Positions 1-10,850 of a DNA stretch of 64,000 nt are shown here, one piece after another. This stretch comes from Hyaloperonospora brassicae. Taxonomy: Eukaryota > Oomycota > Peronosporomycetes > Peronosporales > Peronosporaceae. The position numbers and the translations under genes are program-made. Positions within the stretch are counted from its first letter, which is position 1. Each line of letters opens with the position of its first letter. The notes under the pieces were generated by a model that saw only the letters and a program-made list of their open reading frames with translations, had not been told where the DNA came from and made no database searches. The stretch lies in contig CANTFL010001465.1 of NCBI GenBank assembly GCA_947650285.1, positions 62,001-126,000 of the forward strand. The letters are read 5' to 3'.

Positions 1-401
1 GCATGACGTGAAGCTTATCCGGACCACGATGTTAATGGTACACGGGTCCGTGATTGTTAGACGGACCGCCAAGTGCTACAAGGGGTGTCGAGGCACCTGC
101 ACTTACAATGCAAACTGTTTGAGAAATCAGAACGGATGAGTTTAGGCAGAAGTCGCGGAGTTTCATGTACACATGTGTTGAGGAAGCCAGCACATTTAAA
201 TGGAGACTGTGAAAGAGTAGATTTGTATCCAGTGAACTGCTAAGACCGCTTGGTACATACCGTATATTCTCACTATGAATGATATATGTACAAATACGAG
301 TTTTCGCCTGCTCTCCACATATTGCGCGCGTCCAGCGTACATTCGACGCTTTGTTGATGGATACAATGTTCCATATCAGCGAATCATGTAAATGGGTACA
401 G

Positions 402-847
402 TGTAACGGGGCACGCCCTTGTGTCGGATCAACACAAGGTAGAGTGCGCCCGACGTCACGTACACGTGGCGTGAGGAAGCGCGACCAAGGCAGAATAGAA
501 CCCGAAAGCTCTGTCTCGAGGGAAAAGTAGAACTGTTATTTAATATAGTTATGTTTCTTGCCAAATCATCTTTCGTCCTAATCTAACTATATTAAACTAC
601 ATTCTCCTATGTGGGTCTTCTGTCCACCACCCATTGCGCGCGTCCAGCAGCGATTGGTGGTTAATTTGGTAGATGTACCGTGTACATCAACCAAGAAGTG
701 GACCCCTCCACGGATATTACCCTTAGAGATAATATTCCGACAACATCACTTTTCCCGAGTGATGTTGATCGAATATTACCAAAATCGATAATATTCAAAA
801 ATTGGTACTTTCTACCAATTTGTATGTAATGGACTCACCCCGTTACA
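402..847 (-). mobile_element. Solo LTR of a Ty3/gypsy element (subfamily A)
   Basis: The segment starts TGTAACGGGG and ends CCCCGTTACA, the same ends as the other gypsy LTRs here, and it matches the 5' LTR of Gypsy-1 (21279-21752) along its whole length in the opposite orientation. No gag, pol, primer-binding site or polypurine tract adjoins it, so it is a solo LTR left by LTR-LTR recombination. The four bases on either side (ACAG left, TAAT right) do not match, so no target duplication is visible. It contains several short hairpins, for example 10-bp arms beginning CAACATCACT near 747-773. Confidence 0.85.
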
Positions 848-2299
848 TAATGGATAGGCGAAAGGCGTCGGCATACATTCGTTCGTCCTGTAATTGCACA
901 TAAATCCGTCATTGGCGTCATCATGGCCTGCGCCATGGTGAGCACAGTACTTGGAGGCTGCAGGTGCCTGCGTATAAGCTAGTGGTCGATAATAAAGTGC
1001 GTCGGGGGAGGGGCACTCGCGACCAACCCTTGCAGCTTGCTCCTCCTTTAGCGATCAGACGCAGTTGCGTTTATCATGCTTGAGACATGTCTTGCCTGAT
1101 GACCACAAGTTTGAGTGCCGCCTCAAGCCGCGGGGAAATGTGGACGCCTGTCCATGCCCAGTCACCTCACGTTTAGTCCACGTGCCTGATGCTATATTCT
1201 CATCGTCACGCATCTTGACGAGCGACGACATGACACACATTTTGAGGCTTATGTACCAGGCCGAACTTGTGCGGAGCGGCAAGTTCGGCCTGGTACATGT
1301 CGCATTATGGCTTGTCCACGGTCCTTGTGCTGGATGCGATCGACCAGACCATGAAGAAGGTATTCGAATGCCAGCTCGAGCAATTCACGACGTGGATTGG
1401 CTATTCGTCAAAGTGTCACAGCTGCATTGGCCTCACGAATTTTTGTCATGCTGCGACAAGTTCGCAATCTCAGAAGCCACCTTCGGGGCTACCGAAGCTT
1501 TGATCATTCTCGCTGACCCTACAAATTTCGTACGATCAGGCTGTCTGCTCGGACTCGAGAGGCTTGCACTGCTGTGGCGCAGAGCCGCTAGCTCTGTTTA
1601 GTACTGCCGTTGCTGGATAGCGGTGACACCCGTAGGTGGCACTTGATCAGCACATGTCCACGACACAACCCTGGCATTTCGTATTCTCGAGGGAAGCCGA
1701 CTTCGCGGCATACTTGCCGTAATGATTGTTCCTTGTGGCTATCATCTTCTGACGCCCTCACGCTTAGGAGAAGCTCTAGTTGCAGCAATGTGGCTTAGCA
1801 GACTATAAGAGTAGCTGCAAGCATTTACATCGACATCATCCCCAACAAAGGACGAGTGGGGCCGCGCTTGTAATGAGTGATGATGCAACGAATCGCGGGC
1901 TGCGAGGCTGGACTCGGAGATCTTACTTATCACGCGCTCGCGATTGTCATACATTTGAACTGGTTCCAAGTGAGCAAAACAGTGGCATAACGTGCACTTA
2001 TTCCACGTGGCAACCCATGTCGCGCTCTTTCCCCATTTAACGTGTCTTGGAGAAAGCGCTGTCGACGATTTGCATGGCTGGCTTGACTGCACCAAGCGTT
2101 GCCGTCTGTGCTGACTAAATCTAGGGTGTCTAAAGCTATGTGCGCTCCCGCCGTTTCACGGATCGCTATTGTGCTACATTTCAGAGGTCGCTTGAGACGC
2201 GCAAGACCTGCGACACTATGAATACTCCACCCAGCCATAGATACTAAAAGAAAACATATCGTGGTAAAATCAATGAAGGAAATGTGTCTCTGAATCTCA
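848..2299. other. Region without a confident gene
   Basis: Several open frames of 60-178 codons lie here on both strands and overlap each other. None shows a recognisable domain, and the longest (1065-1601 plus) runs through a perfect 19-bp inverted repeat. Nothing is annotated as coding. The first 401 bases of the window likewise hold nothing recognisable. Confidence 0.5.
1251..1298. repeat. Perfect 19-bp inverted repeat with 10-nt loop
   Basis: Arms at 1251-1269 and 1280-1298 are exact reverse complements (each GC-rich in the centre, ending in ATGTACC / GGTACAT), separated by ten bases. It is isolated, has no element ends around it and is longer than expected by chance in 1.4 kb of intergenic DNA. 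Function unknown. Confidence 0.9.
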
Positions 2300-4453
2300 T
2301 CACAGGAGTGCGTTCCTAACAAGCGATCGAATGCGAGTGCTGGACTTGACAAGGCCCGTATACAAACTCTCGCGTTCACTCTCAAGGACCATTTTGGCAG
2401 CGTACTCAGCCGCCATCTTACTTGAGAGCTCACCCATCTCCGCGTACCTAGAGCGACCGCCTCCACCTGCTTCCCCTAAAGCGTTCATTTGCCTCTCCAA
2501 GTCGGAAACAAATTTATCTTTCATACGGATCTGGCTCGCGGTCTTTGCCCACTTTGTATGGTAGGCTTGCTCATCGCAGGGTGAGCTTTGAGTTTGCGCG
2601 CTAAGCAAGTCTCTAAACTCGTCGCGCCGGGGCTTCCACACATGTGCAATGAGAGCCGCCACTGTAACATCACGCTTTACTTTTTCAGCGCGAATGGATG
2701 CGCGAAGTTCAGCAACTTGCCTACGAAAGTCCATGGCAGTCTCGGGGTTATATCCAACCAGAACTTGCACATGATTACTTGATTCTTCAACAGTTCTCTC
2801 GTTCAACAAGATTTGGTCATTCATGTGCTCGTACGCGTTCATAAGGCTCTGTTTGTTGGAACCAACTGCTCGCAAAACAGACAAAACTCGCTGATGATCA
2901 TCGTCGATACGTTGTGAGCCACTTCCGCCACCTTCAAGGTGGGGAGGTTGGCCGCCGGATTCAGGCAACACGTTTAGCGCTGCTTTGTCTGCGCAGGCAG
3001 ACAATACGCGTTCCAATGGTTGAAAAGTTGCCGTGCGTAACTCGAACAAGTGTGCTGGTTTGTTCTGAGATGCGCTCGCGACCTCGAAACCTTTGGATGG
3101 TAAACCATTTGCACTTGTTGCTGATAAAAGCGATCTTGTAGATTGACCATTAGCCGGTTCACAGCTTGTATGCGGTGTCGGAGCTGTCGTTCTGGTTGTA
3201 TCATCTGTGCTAGACGATCCGGTGCATTCAGCCGCACCCAATTTCGTTTGCCGCAGCGACAGCACCTCGTCCTCAAGCTGTTGCATCCGATTCATAAGTT
3301 TCCTCGCCCACCGTCGAACACACGGTGGGCAGCTACATCCCCCTGCAAGTAGATCACCACCGTGACCCTTGTTAGAGCGATGCACGAAGCTTCCCTCCGT
3401 GCTTGACATTTTCTCTGCGGATATCGATTGCGAAGATCTAGTGGTGTTAAGCGGTGTTCGCCCGGACACGTCGGCAGGAGAATCATCCGACTTATCTTCT
3501 TGCACTGAGTTTTCCTGCATGCGTGGCTTTTTAGCATCACCGCATCGAGATTTTCCGTTTCCAGTACCTCCAAATGGTTCACCTGGAGCCTTCCTTTTGA
3601 GGTCTGACTTTGCCTTGCTTTCCTCGTTTTGATTTGAATCATCAAGTGATAGCGAACTTTCAACAGAAGTGTGTTCCGTTTCAACCAGACGCCCTCGATT
3701 CTTTAAATCCGCTGTACGGGATTGTTGTTTTGCCTTGGTTTTTTGTGCTGTTTCTTTTTGTAAGTCTTTAGTGCTGTCTAGCGCAGGCGCACTCGAAGAA
3801 GTTGTGCCCCGTAGGGCCGTGAAACCAGATACATCATGATTATCTTGATCACATGGATTTACTCTGCTCATATGAATGCGAAGACTCTGCAGGCTCGAAA
3901 ATGTCTTGTTGCACCTGGAGCACGTCTTCGATGCAGGCCGACCGCGTGACGACACTGATTTTTCTTGATCACAAGGCGTAACCCTACTGAGATGCCCTCG
4001 TAGCCCTTGGTTGCTGGCAAACGTCTTGCCACACTTATAGCAGGTCTTGGAACCCTCGGCGCGTACCATATGCTGTGTTTGGTCGTATGAGTTGACATTC
4101 CCCAAATGAGGTTGAAGGCTTGTTCCAGGTATTGTGCTTTTGCTATACTTTGGACAAGAAGCAGCAGTTGTATTCCCCCCCTTACTGAGACCCGACTCCA
4201 GAATAGCGTCGTTCGGTTGAGTGGGAGGGGGAGGGGGATGAGACCAGACGAGTGCGCTGGTTTGGGAATGACCATGCTGTTTCTCTATGCACGCATCCTT
4301 GGACTGTATAGACAGCGCGGACGACGGCTGTGCAAGCTTTTCACTTGGCAGCTCAATCTGCTGCGAGGTGCCGGGCTCACGCGGGGCTGGTGGCAATGCG
4401 TCCAGCGCGTACTTTCGGTCCACCAAGTCGTCTGGCTTCGAGACGATTGCCAT
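2300..4453 (-). CDS. C2HC zinc-finger, coiled-coil protein of unknown function (717 aa)
   Basis: Single-exon frame of 717 codons starting at an ATG. Two tandem zinc-finger-like modules are visible: C138-x2-C141-x12-H154-x6-C161 and C178-x2-C181-x12-H194-x6-C201, both with a Cys in place of the second His. Between about 205 and 365 the chain is Ser/Lys/Glu-rich and probably disordered. C373-x-C375-x2-C378 is followed by RRWARKL and a short coiled coil (383-402). The last 200 residues (from about 515) are charged and helical, likely a longer coiled coil. The Cys-Trp motif recurs at the C-terminus of the divergently transcribed neighbour (4629-7595), which suggests a common origin or a shared partner. 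Zinc fingers and basic stretches suggest a nuclear, nucleic-acid-binding role; this is inference, and I do not recognise the protein. Confidence 0.85.
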   Translation of the reverse strand: MAIVSKPDDLVDRKYALDALPPAPREPGTSQQIELPSEKLAQPSSALSIQSKDACIEKQHGHSQTSALVWSHPPPPPTQPNDAILESGLSKGGNTTAASCPKYSKSTIPGTSLQPHLGNVNSYDQTQHMVRAEGSKTCYKCGKTFASNQGLRGHLSRVTPCDQEKSVSSRGRPASKTCSRCNKTFSSLQSLRIHMSRVNPCDQDNHDVSGFTALRGTTSSSAPALDSTKDLQKETAQKTKAKQQSRTADLKNRGRLVETEHTSVESSLSLDDSNQNEESKAKSDLKRKAPGEPFGGTGNGKSRCGDAKKPRMQENSVQEDKSDDSPADVSGRTPLNTTRSSQSISAEKMSSTEGSFVHRSNKGHGGDLLAGGCSCPPCVRRWARKLMNRMQQLEDEVLSLRQTKLGAAECTGSSSTDDTTRTTAPTPHTSCEPANGQSTRSLLSATSANGLPSKGFEVASASQNKPAHLFELRTATFQPLERVLSACADKAALNVLPESGGQPPHLEGGGSGSQRIDDDHQRVLSVLRAVGSNKQSLMNAYEHMNDQILLNERTVEESSNHVQVLVGYNPETAMDFRRQVAELRASIRAEKVKRDVTVAALIAHVWKPRRDEFRDLLSAQTQSSPCDEQAYHTKWAKTASQIRMKDKFVSDLERQMNALGEAGGGGRSRYAEMGELSSKMAAEYAAKMVLESERESLYTGLVKSSTRIRSLVRNALL

Positions 4454-4628
4454 GAACGTTGGCTCTTCTGGATGGCGTGGAGCAAATAATCTTGCTATGA
4501 GGGAGACTAGAATACAGTACTAAAATCAAGCGAATGGCGCAATCAATCCAACGCATTGTTGTTCCGCGCAACGACCAACCAGATCTTTTAGTCGCTAAAT
4601 CAAGTATAAAAGTCGTATACTACGCAGC
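4454..4628. promoter_or_regulatory. Divergent intergenic promoter region
   Basis: Only 175 bp separate the two start codons of the divergent pair, so both promoters and 5' leaders must lie here. A TATAAAAG-like string sits at about 4604-4611, 20-25 bp upstream of the plus-strand ATG. No other element can be named with confidence. Confidence 0.5.
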
Positions 4629-7595
4629 ATGAACCGCGCGTCTCCTCCTAGTAGAAGCCCCCCCTTAGTACATCGCGAGCACGTGGCAATGCACGTACTA
4701 TCGGTGGACGAATATTGCCAAGATGTTTGTGAGTCGAAAGGACGACCACCGAGAGGAATTCCCGTTCCTCTCTGGCCTGGGGAGAGTGTACAGCAGTACG
4801 AGCGTGAATTCATGCGGTGGCTTGTCTGTAGAAAGGTGCCGATCGATATCATACGTAACAATCCAATGACTGAACGAAAGTATCGACTGCAGTTTGCAGA
4901 CACGCGTGTGAAGAGGTCCAGCAGTAAGTCAGCGAGAGTGGCTTCTCGCTCTCGATCGCGCTCACAGTCGCGGTCTCCCCCACGCAATAGCATTGCCAAG
5001 CCACATCAACGACCGTATTCGCCTTACATTGAAAAGAAACGGCGGTCAGAGAGAAGTTTTCTTTCCGAAAGTGAACGCTTGTTGGAAACCAGCCCGACAG
5101 CAGGCAGATCGAGTCACGGTCGAAGCCGTCCACGAGAGCAGCCTCAAGTGGCTTCAGTCACTGCTGTAGAAAAAGCCCCCCGACGGTCAAGTAACTGGAA
5201 AGCAGTGCGCGATGACGACCTTCGGCGTCGGTACGATGATCGTGTATCCTTTTCGCGTGATACTTACCGTCAACAGGTCGGTATCATTCGGCGCAGGAAC
5301 CATTTGATATCAAGACCAGGCCGGTATTATTCTCAAAATGAGCGCAACGACGAGTCATTTCCACAAGCCTGTAGGTCGGTCTCGCCTCGCGAACAAACCA
5401 CGACGAACGATGGCGATCATTGGAAACGGAAGCTTGCAAAGCGGGTGGTCTCAGTCAATGTATTTCGGGATGAGATAAGCAAGCTGCGTAACGGAATCAT
5501 ACTCGACAACGATTTACGACGGCCGGGTGAAACGATGGTACGCATACCCGTCATTTTCGGGCCAGGCGAAACAATGGACCAGTACACGCAACATTTTGAG
5601 CGGTGGCTTGTCTCGCGCGGCGCGCAACTGACGTCACTACGTGACGACCCAGCAAAAGAGCGCTTTTTGTGGCACTCCTTCGCATGTATGAGAGCCGGAA
5701 TACCCGAGCCTATGGAAAATGGAAGCACTTCGCAATTCTCTTCGTGTCACAGCCCACGCTCGCTTTCTCGGTCACGTTCCTCGTCACGAAGCATCCCAAG
5801 TGACCCCGATAGGGGCCGTCAGTTCATGCCCTCTACTGGTACAAAGAAGAGAATGTTGACGAGAGGAAGTGCCTCTCGTAGCGAATTCAAGGAACAGGTA
5901 CCTCAAAGAGAACAGGCCTTTTTACCCTCTGACCACGTGCGTGAACCGAATTCCGCGTGGATCCAAACTCTTCCACCGTTGGACTCTCCAACCGAGGATT
6001 CGCGGAGCTTCAACAATAGGGCTCGTTGGCAGCTTTTAGAAAGGCGGGTTATTTTGTTGGAAATCTTTCAGAAAGAGATGGACAAAAGACATGATGCGAA
6101 AGATAAAATCGACCATACCGAGGATAGCAAAGTGCCGGCCATTCCTGTCCCGCTACATCCTGGGGAATCGATGGGACTTTACGACCACCGCTTTTGGACC
6201 TGGTTGAGTAACTATGGAGAAACCAAGTATTCTCTGCGCTCCATGCCACTTATGGAACGGAAATTTCGCATAACGTTTGCTTACCTTAGACTTAACAAGC
6301 CTCAAATTCTGCCGGTGCCTAAAGATCATCCTATCAAAACTGAAAGGGCTCAAACTCCTGGACCGTGTGCTGAGGCCTCATCAAAGTCGTATATCGGCAT
6401 GGAGAAGCCAGCTCGCGTCTGGTCGGCAATGAACGTGGATAAAGAGCTTGAAGATGTTGAGCAGCAGGCTCAAGCAGCGCGCGAAGAAACTTGCAGCAAA
6501 CGCGCTCGAATCGATGTGGTATCTGAAAAGGTGACCCAAGCTCACGTATCGTTAGGTCTCCCTGGCAGTGACTCAACAATTCGTCCAGAACGATGTCGCA
6601 AATCGACACTTTTCTCGGTGCCGCCGGACCAAGAATCACCCCGGTCATGCTCAGTGCCGTCCTCAGTCACTTTATCAACAGGAGGTTCTTCTTTAACTGA
6701 AACTACAGTCAGAGTTCCTGGTTCAGCTGGGCCCGTGTGTATAGCCGTCTTGCCGCCGATGGCTGGAGGAAATCGGCCACGTGAGGTGGAGATACCAACT
6801 GGGCGTCCAGCCACAGTCCCTGATCCGAATAAAGTATCGTCAAAGTCTGACTCATTGACGACGGAAGTGGCAACGCCTCGGTCGCCCGCAGCTACCTCGA
6901 AGACAAACACAAGCTTTGCAACAAGTACGAGCGTCGCCGTCACCGGAACCTTGACAACGAACTCAAAAATCTGCCTACCAAAAATGGCAACTAACAGCGA
7001 CAAATTGGATCGTTTGGATCAAAATGGTCCCACAGCCCCAACGGGTAAAGTATCAGAGGCGATAGCACCATCAAGAAGCGAGACGGAACCACAAAGATCT
7101 GTGGAAAGACCGTTCATTTCAAGTTGTGCGTCGTCTTCGGTGCTTCAGCCCGGACAGTCGCCAGATCTATCATCGTCAAAGCCAGAACCAGCGACGGTTG
7201 CTGCATCTCCGTCTCCTTCGGTCTGTCTAACAGCAACTGAATCACCATCGATGCTTCTTTCAGCAACGATCGCAGACCCAACTCGTGTGCACCTGGACGC
7301 AGACGTGTCTCCAGCAACGGCCACTGCCGTGAAGGCAAATGTAAACATCCGCGTCATCAAGGACGACCCTGCATTTACGAATCCATCCGCAACCAAGTCT
7401 AGCTCTGCTTCAACAACGTCCGCGACAGGGATGTCTGACGCTCATTACGGTCCTGCAGACGTCTCCAATCAGCACGATGGCGACGTAATGAACCTCGACG
7501 GCTGTTGTTGCACGAAATGCATGCGCAATTGGGCTAAGACGCTGACATATCGTATGAATCAACTTGAACAGAATGTTGCAGACCTGAAAAGGTAA
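4629..7595 (+). CDS. RS-rich protein with three copies of an unnamed domain (988 aa)
   Basis: One uninterrupted frame of 988 codons. Three related segments are visible at about residues 24-93, 273-354 and 473-553. Each has a hydrophobic start, then IPV-x-L/F-x-PGE-S/T, a Tyr, F-x2-WL, a Leu-Arg-rich turn, P-x2-ER and F-A-x2-R. Between them lie Arg-Ser dipeptide tracts like those of SR splicing proteins; residues 560-940 are Ser/Thr/Pro-rich and probably disordered. The C-terminus has C959/C961/C964 followed by MRNWAKTL and a coiled coil, matching the motif in the divergent neighbour. The frame ends in AAAAG|GTAAGG, a strong splice donor, so the stop may lie within an intron; an acceptor at 7709 would replace the last codon and add about 14 residues, ending at 7752. 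A nuclear or RNA-related role is inferred from composition only. Confidence 0.85.
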   Translation: MNRASPPSRSPPLVHREHVAMHVLSVDEYCQDVCESKGRPPRGIPVPLWPGESVQQYEREFMRWLVCRKVPIDIIRNNPMTERKYRLQFADTRVKRSSSKSARVASRSRSRSQSRSPPRNSIAKPHQRPYSPYIEKKRRSERSFLSESERLLETSPTAGRSSHGRSRPREQPQVASVTAVEKAPRRSSNWKAVRDDDLRRRYDDRVSFSRDTYRQQVGIIRRRNHLISRPGRYYSQNERNDESFPQACRSVSPREQTTTNDGDHWKRKLAKRVVSVNVFRDEISKLRNGIILDNDLRRPGETMVRIPVIFGPGETMDQYTQHFERWLVSRGAQLTSLRDDPAKERFLWHSFACMRAGIPEPMENGSTSQFSSCHSPRSLSRSRSSSRSIPSDPDRGRQFMPSTGTKKRMLTRGSASRSEFKEQVPQREQAFLPSDHVREPNSAWIQTLPPLDSPTEDSRSFNNRARWQLLERRVILLEIFQKEMDKRHDAKDKIDHTEDSKVPAIPVPLHPGESMGLYDHRFWTWLSNYGETKYSLRSMPLMERKFRITFAYLRLNKPQILPVPKDHPIKTERAQTPGPCAEASSKSYIGMEKPARVWSAMNVDKELEDVEQQAQAAREETCSKRARIDVVSEKVTQAHVSLGLPGSDSTIRPERCRKSTLFSVPPDQESPRSCSVPSSVTLSTGGSSLTETTVRVPGSAGPVCIAVLPPMAGGNRPREVEIPTGRPATVPDPNKVSSKSDSLTTEVATPRSPAATSKTNTSFATSTSVAVTGTLTTNSKICLPKMATNSDKLDRLDQNGPTAPTGKVSEAIAPSRSETEPQRSVERPFISSCASSSVLQPGQSPDLSSSKPEPATVAASPSPSVCLTATESPSMLLSATIADPTRVHLDADVSPATATAVKANVNIRVIKDDPAFTNPSATKSSSASTTSATGMSDAHYGPADVSNQHDGDVMNLDGCCCTKCMRNWAKTLTYRMNQLEQNVADLKR

Positions 7596-7752
7596 GGGGT
7601 GACCGGTGAAGCGATCAAGCCGTTTTCGGCGTGAACTCTGGTGGGTGCATTTGAACCACTGATCACGACCTCTCGCCCTAATTCGTTTGTCGCTTCGTTT
7701 CGGATGCAGTCGCATGGTTCGGACCTGTGGCATCGTTAGACGACTTGTGTAG

Positions 7753-9406
7753 TGAAAGCAACACCAAACCAGACCATCGTCCATTTGCTGCTTTTTACAG
7801 CTTACGATCCGTGTCAAACAGCGGGTTGTCTATGCTGAGAAATTCGAGAGTAACCTATTTGCATGTGCTTTTTAATTTTCCTCCAATGAGGCTTTCGGTA
7901 AAGTGCACCTCGCCATCTACGCCTAATTTTAGATACCTTTGACGAGCCCAATTTGCCGGATGGACCATGTATGACTAATTTTGTCCTTAAGGTTTGAAGC
8001 AGCAGTCGTATTTTTACTTGCTCTATCCCTGTCATCACTTCCTTTTTTCAAGCCACGATCGTAGAAATTGGTATATCAATGGAAGTTAGCAACACATTTC
8101 ACCAAATAATGCCAGCGCTTTATGTCTTATAGCACCCCCATTTGTCATCGAGTTCGAAGAGGGGGTTTCTAAATGTGGAGATATTAAACCGATGGCGGTA
8201 AAAATGCATCAGCATGATGGTCTCAAAGGCTAAAAAAAACGACGGGTCTGGTGGACGCGCGTGAAGTAAAGTGAACGTCAAACTTCTCAGCAGCTACTTT
8301 CCGTACGTTCATCAGTTTTACTGTATGTCACGCGCTCAATCGCACGCGAATGATAGCATTGAAAGCGATCGAGTGCGAGCAGCGCAAATGTGCAAACGAC
8401 TCGCATCTCCGGCGCCACGACATCAGAACCGCCATTATGTTTAATGCAATGCCCTACTTTATTCCCAAACACATGGAGTGTATGGTCGAGATAGTTCCGA
8501 TGATAGACTGGAAGATATACTCCTCGACGTCACCATCAACCGCAGATCAATAAAGAATAATCTAGAGTATGGACATCAGTGCAAACGTCACGGTTATGAT
8601 TGACAGCTCAAGCGGCGACTGAATCTATAAGCCCTGTAACACATATAGCAACTCGACCTGGTCGGCTCTCGAATCTAACAAAGCTTAGCAGCACTTTTGG
8701 CGGCAAGTGATTCGTAAATAGGATGAGCTTGCGAGTGTAATCAAAACACTATACTGTACTGGCCATCGAGACGGAAGTGATTAGCTATATAGCAATCTCA
8801 AAGCACGCAGAAGTACTGAGACTTTTAGAACTGCGACTTTATTTCACCCAAAATCGAGGAGCAAGCTCTGGACCTCATATTTGACATTAGTAAGCAAGCC
8901 CCGAGAACTGAATCAAGTTTTGGTAACTACCGCGTGCTCGTATCGGATGATGGGTTGGCGGCGAGGAGACAAGTTGTGCCTCGTGAGGCGTAATGACCAT
9001 ATTGTTGCTGCTGTGTTGTGGTGTGATAAAGCAACTTGCTGACATTGCTGATGTGCTGATGAGAAGGGGTGAGAAAAGAGAGCTGATCTTGCCTGTGCAT
9101 CAAGAAAAACCATGTGCAACCGACGACATGAGGTTGGTCAATGAGGAGGAGAAAGCTAGTAAATTACTTCTACGACCAAGCGAGAGGGCGACCATCAACT
9201 ACTTACCTTGTCGTTTTGTTCAAGTACTACGGACAAGAAACGGGTTACCCGTGTCAATGTTGCTTTTACTGCTGCTGCGCTGTTTGTAAACAGGTGAGCA
9301 GTTAGTTCTCATGAGTGCTACATTGTGCCTGAGGTAGATCCACGGTGTCGCACATTTCCCGTGAGTTCTATACTTGACTACAATATACCCACTGTAATTT
9401 GAAAAG
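7753..9406. other. Intergenic stretch without a confident gene
   Basis: The only open frames are below 100 codons, lack known domains and overlap on opposite strands. No repeats or transposon ends were recognised. A small uncatalogued gene with short exons cannot be excluded. Confidence 0.45.
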
Positions 9407-9493
9407 GTGTGCGAACCTCTGGTACCCTGTATCGTTCTGCACGTCTGTTTCTTCCATCCACAACGGCATGCACGAAAGTGGACATGTCAGAAT

Positions 9494-9979
9494 ATGAGGG
9501 ACAGACTATCAGGTAAAGAAGACGGACCTACCGTTGCATCGTTTTGGCGAGCAGTAATAGCGGTCGAGCTCGAAGGAAACATGCGACTGACGCGAGAGGT
9601 CCGTGCCCGCGCCTACGAAAAGTGTCATTACTTCGTTGAAGATCGCCTCCAGGATTTAACGTTGTCTCAAGTGCTCATAACGTTATACTCCTCGGAGTAT
9701 CTGCAACCTCTAGTGATTCGACAGACATCCGTCGTTTTCTTGATCTCTTGTTCACAATTGATGGAGTCAGTTTTTGTTGAGCTACTGTTGAAGGTGGTGG
9801 ATTGCCATCTAGGTTTTCTGCGTGTCCAGCAGTACGTCAAAGCTATCACAGCAAAATGCATTGCGGGATTCAGATTCCCGCTAAGGGCAAGAATAGAGTC
9901 CGTAAAGGTACAGCAAGATGCAGACGGCATGCGCGTTTGGCTTCTTATCATTAGCGGCCCACACTTTGGACGAATTTAA
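9494..9979 (+). CDS. Hypothetical protein, uncertain
   Basis: A frame of about 160 codons from the ATG at 9494 (open upstream to 9407). Its first half, rich in charged residues with an Arg/Glu helix (about residues 18-60), has protein-like composition; the second half is hydrophobic and may read through an unrecognised intron. No domain is recognised. It ends 22 bp before the stop codon of the convergent coiled-coil gene, so the two 3' ends almost touch. It could be a real small gene or a chance frame. Confidence 0.3.
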   Translation: MRDRLSGKEDGPTVASFWRAVIAVELEGNMRLTREVRARAYEKCHYFVEDRLQDLTLSQVLITLYSSEYLQPLVIRQTSVVFLISCSQLMESVFVELLLKVVDCHLGFLRVQQYVKAITAKCIAGFRFPLRARIESVKVQQDADGMRVWLLIISGPHFGRI

Positions 9980-10000
9980 GTGCCGTTTCCTACCTTACAC

Positions 10001-10850
10001 TCACTTTCTGTTACTTTGTGAGCAGAGGTCCTCCAGATCTGCACTTTCCGCTCGCAGGTCCTCCAGGATCTCATTAATGCGCACCACGCAGTCCGTGTGG
10101 TTGCTTGTAAGGTTCTCCACGGAACGACGCAAAAATGCAACGCTGGAGTCGTCAGGTTCGGGTTGGCTGACCGCATCGCTGAGCCGCATCTTTTCAATCA
10201 TTGCAGCAGACGTCTAGAGCCACGTCAACTCGATTCGGTTAGAAAGCCTCCAACAAGATATCGGAGTCCACAAGCCTTACCAGGAGTAGCTTGCTCTTTT
10301 CTTCCGATTGTAGTTCGCGAAGCAGCTGCGCAATCGTCACTTGATGCATCTGCTCACGCACGAGCTTCTCGATGCAATTGATCTGCTCACTCACAGTCGA
10401 AAAGCGATCTGTGATTGCAGAGCCTGCCGCATTCATACGATAGGGTCACGGACTATGAACGTTAAACAAAGAAAACTCGCTGACGTACAGAACGCGGGAA
10501 ACTGCTGAGTTTTGTGGTGCACTTGAAATCCCCTAGATCGTATCACGTCACATATTATAAAGTTAGCTTTTGTCATCACTATGCCACTAACATCGTGATG
10601 GTTGAGGAACGCACTCTCGAAAGTCATTGTAAATCAGGACGCGCGTCTCCTGCAACTGGTAAACCGTTCGTATCAGCTGTCGAGGACTTAGAAGCGTCAG
10701 GTCCTGAGCCTGTTCTGAGTCGGACTTTGATTGAGACCCGACGTCATTCAGATTCAGCGACTCTTCTTTGTCGATTCCTTCCTCTTTGCAGTGCTCATGT
10801 GTGTGTGGGGGTCGCGCAGCCAGTAGCGAGAAGCATTCCTTAAACTCCAT
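10001..10850 (-). CDS. Coiled-coil protein, four exons (about 211 aa), unknown function
   Basis: Exons read 10850-10615, 10532-10489, 10423-10281 and 10213-10001 on the minus strand. All three introns begin GTGCGT, GTACGT or GTAAGG and end in AG; the first has GCTAAC and the last CTAAC as likely branch points, and all phases join (2, 1, 0). The lengths sum to 636 nt, giving 211 residues and a stop. The protein is hydrophilic and mostly helical, with heptad-like leucines in exon 3 and a C-terminal helix rich in Asn, Glu and Leu. This size and coiled-coil layout resembles small kinetochore or vesicle-tether subunits, but no family is recognised. The short introns, about 65-83 bp, fit oomycete genes. 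Confidence 0.65.

Noticed and set aside
1065..1601. 178-codon open frame on the plus strand as a gene
   Set aside because: It reads through a perfect inverted repeat, overlaps other frames on both strands and has no domain or protein-like composition.
1930..2466. 178-codon minus-strand frame next to the zinc-finger gene
   Set aside because: It overlaps the zinc-finger gene in another frame on the same strand and looks like a shadow frame.
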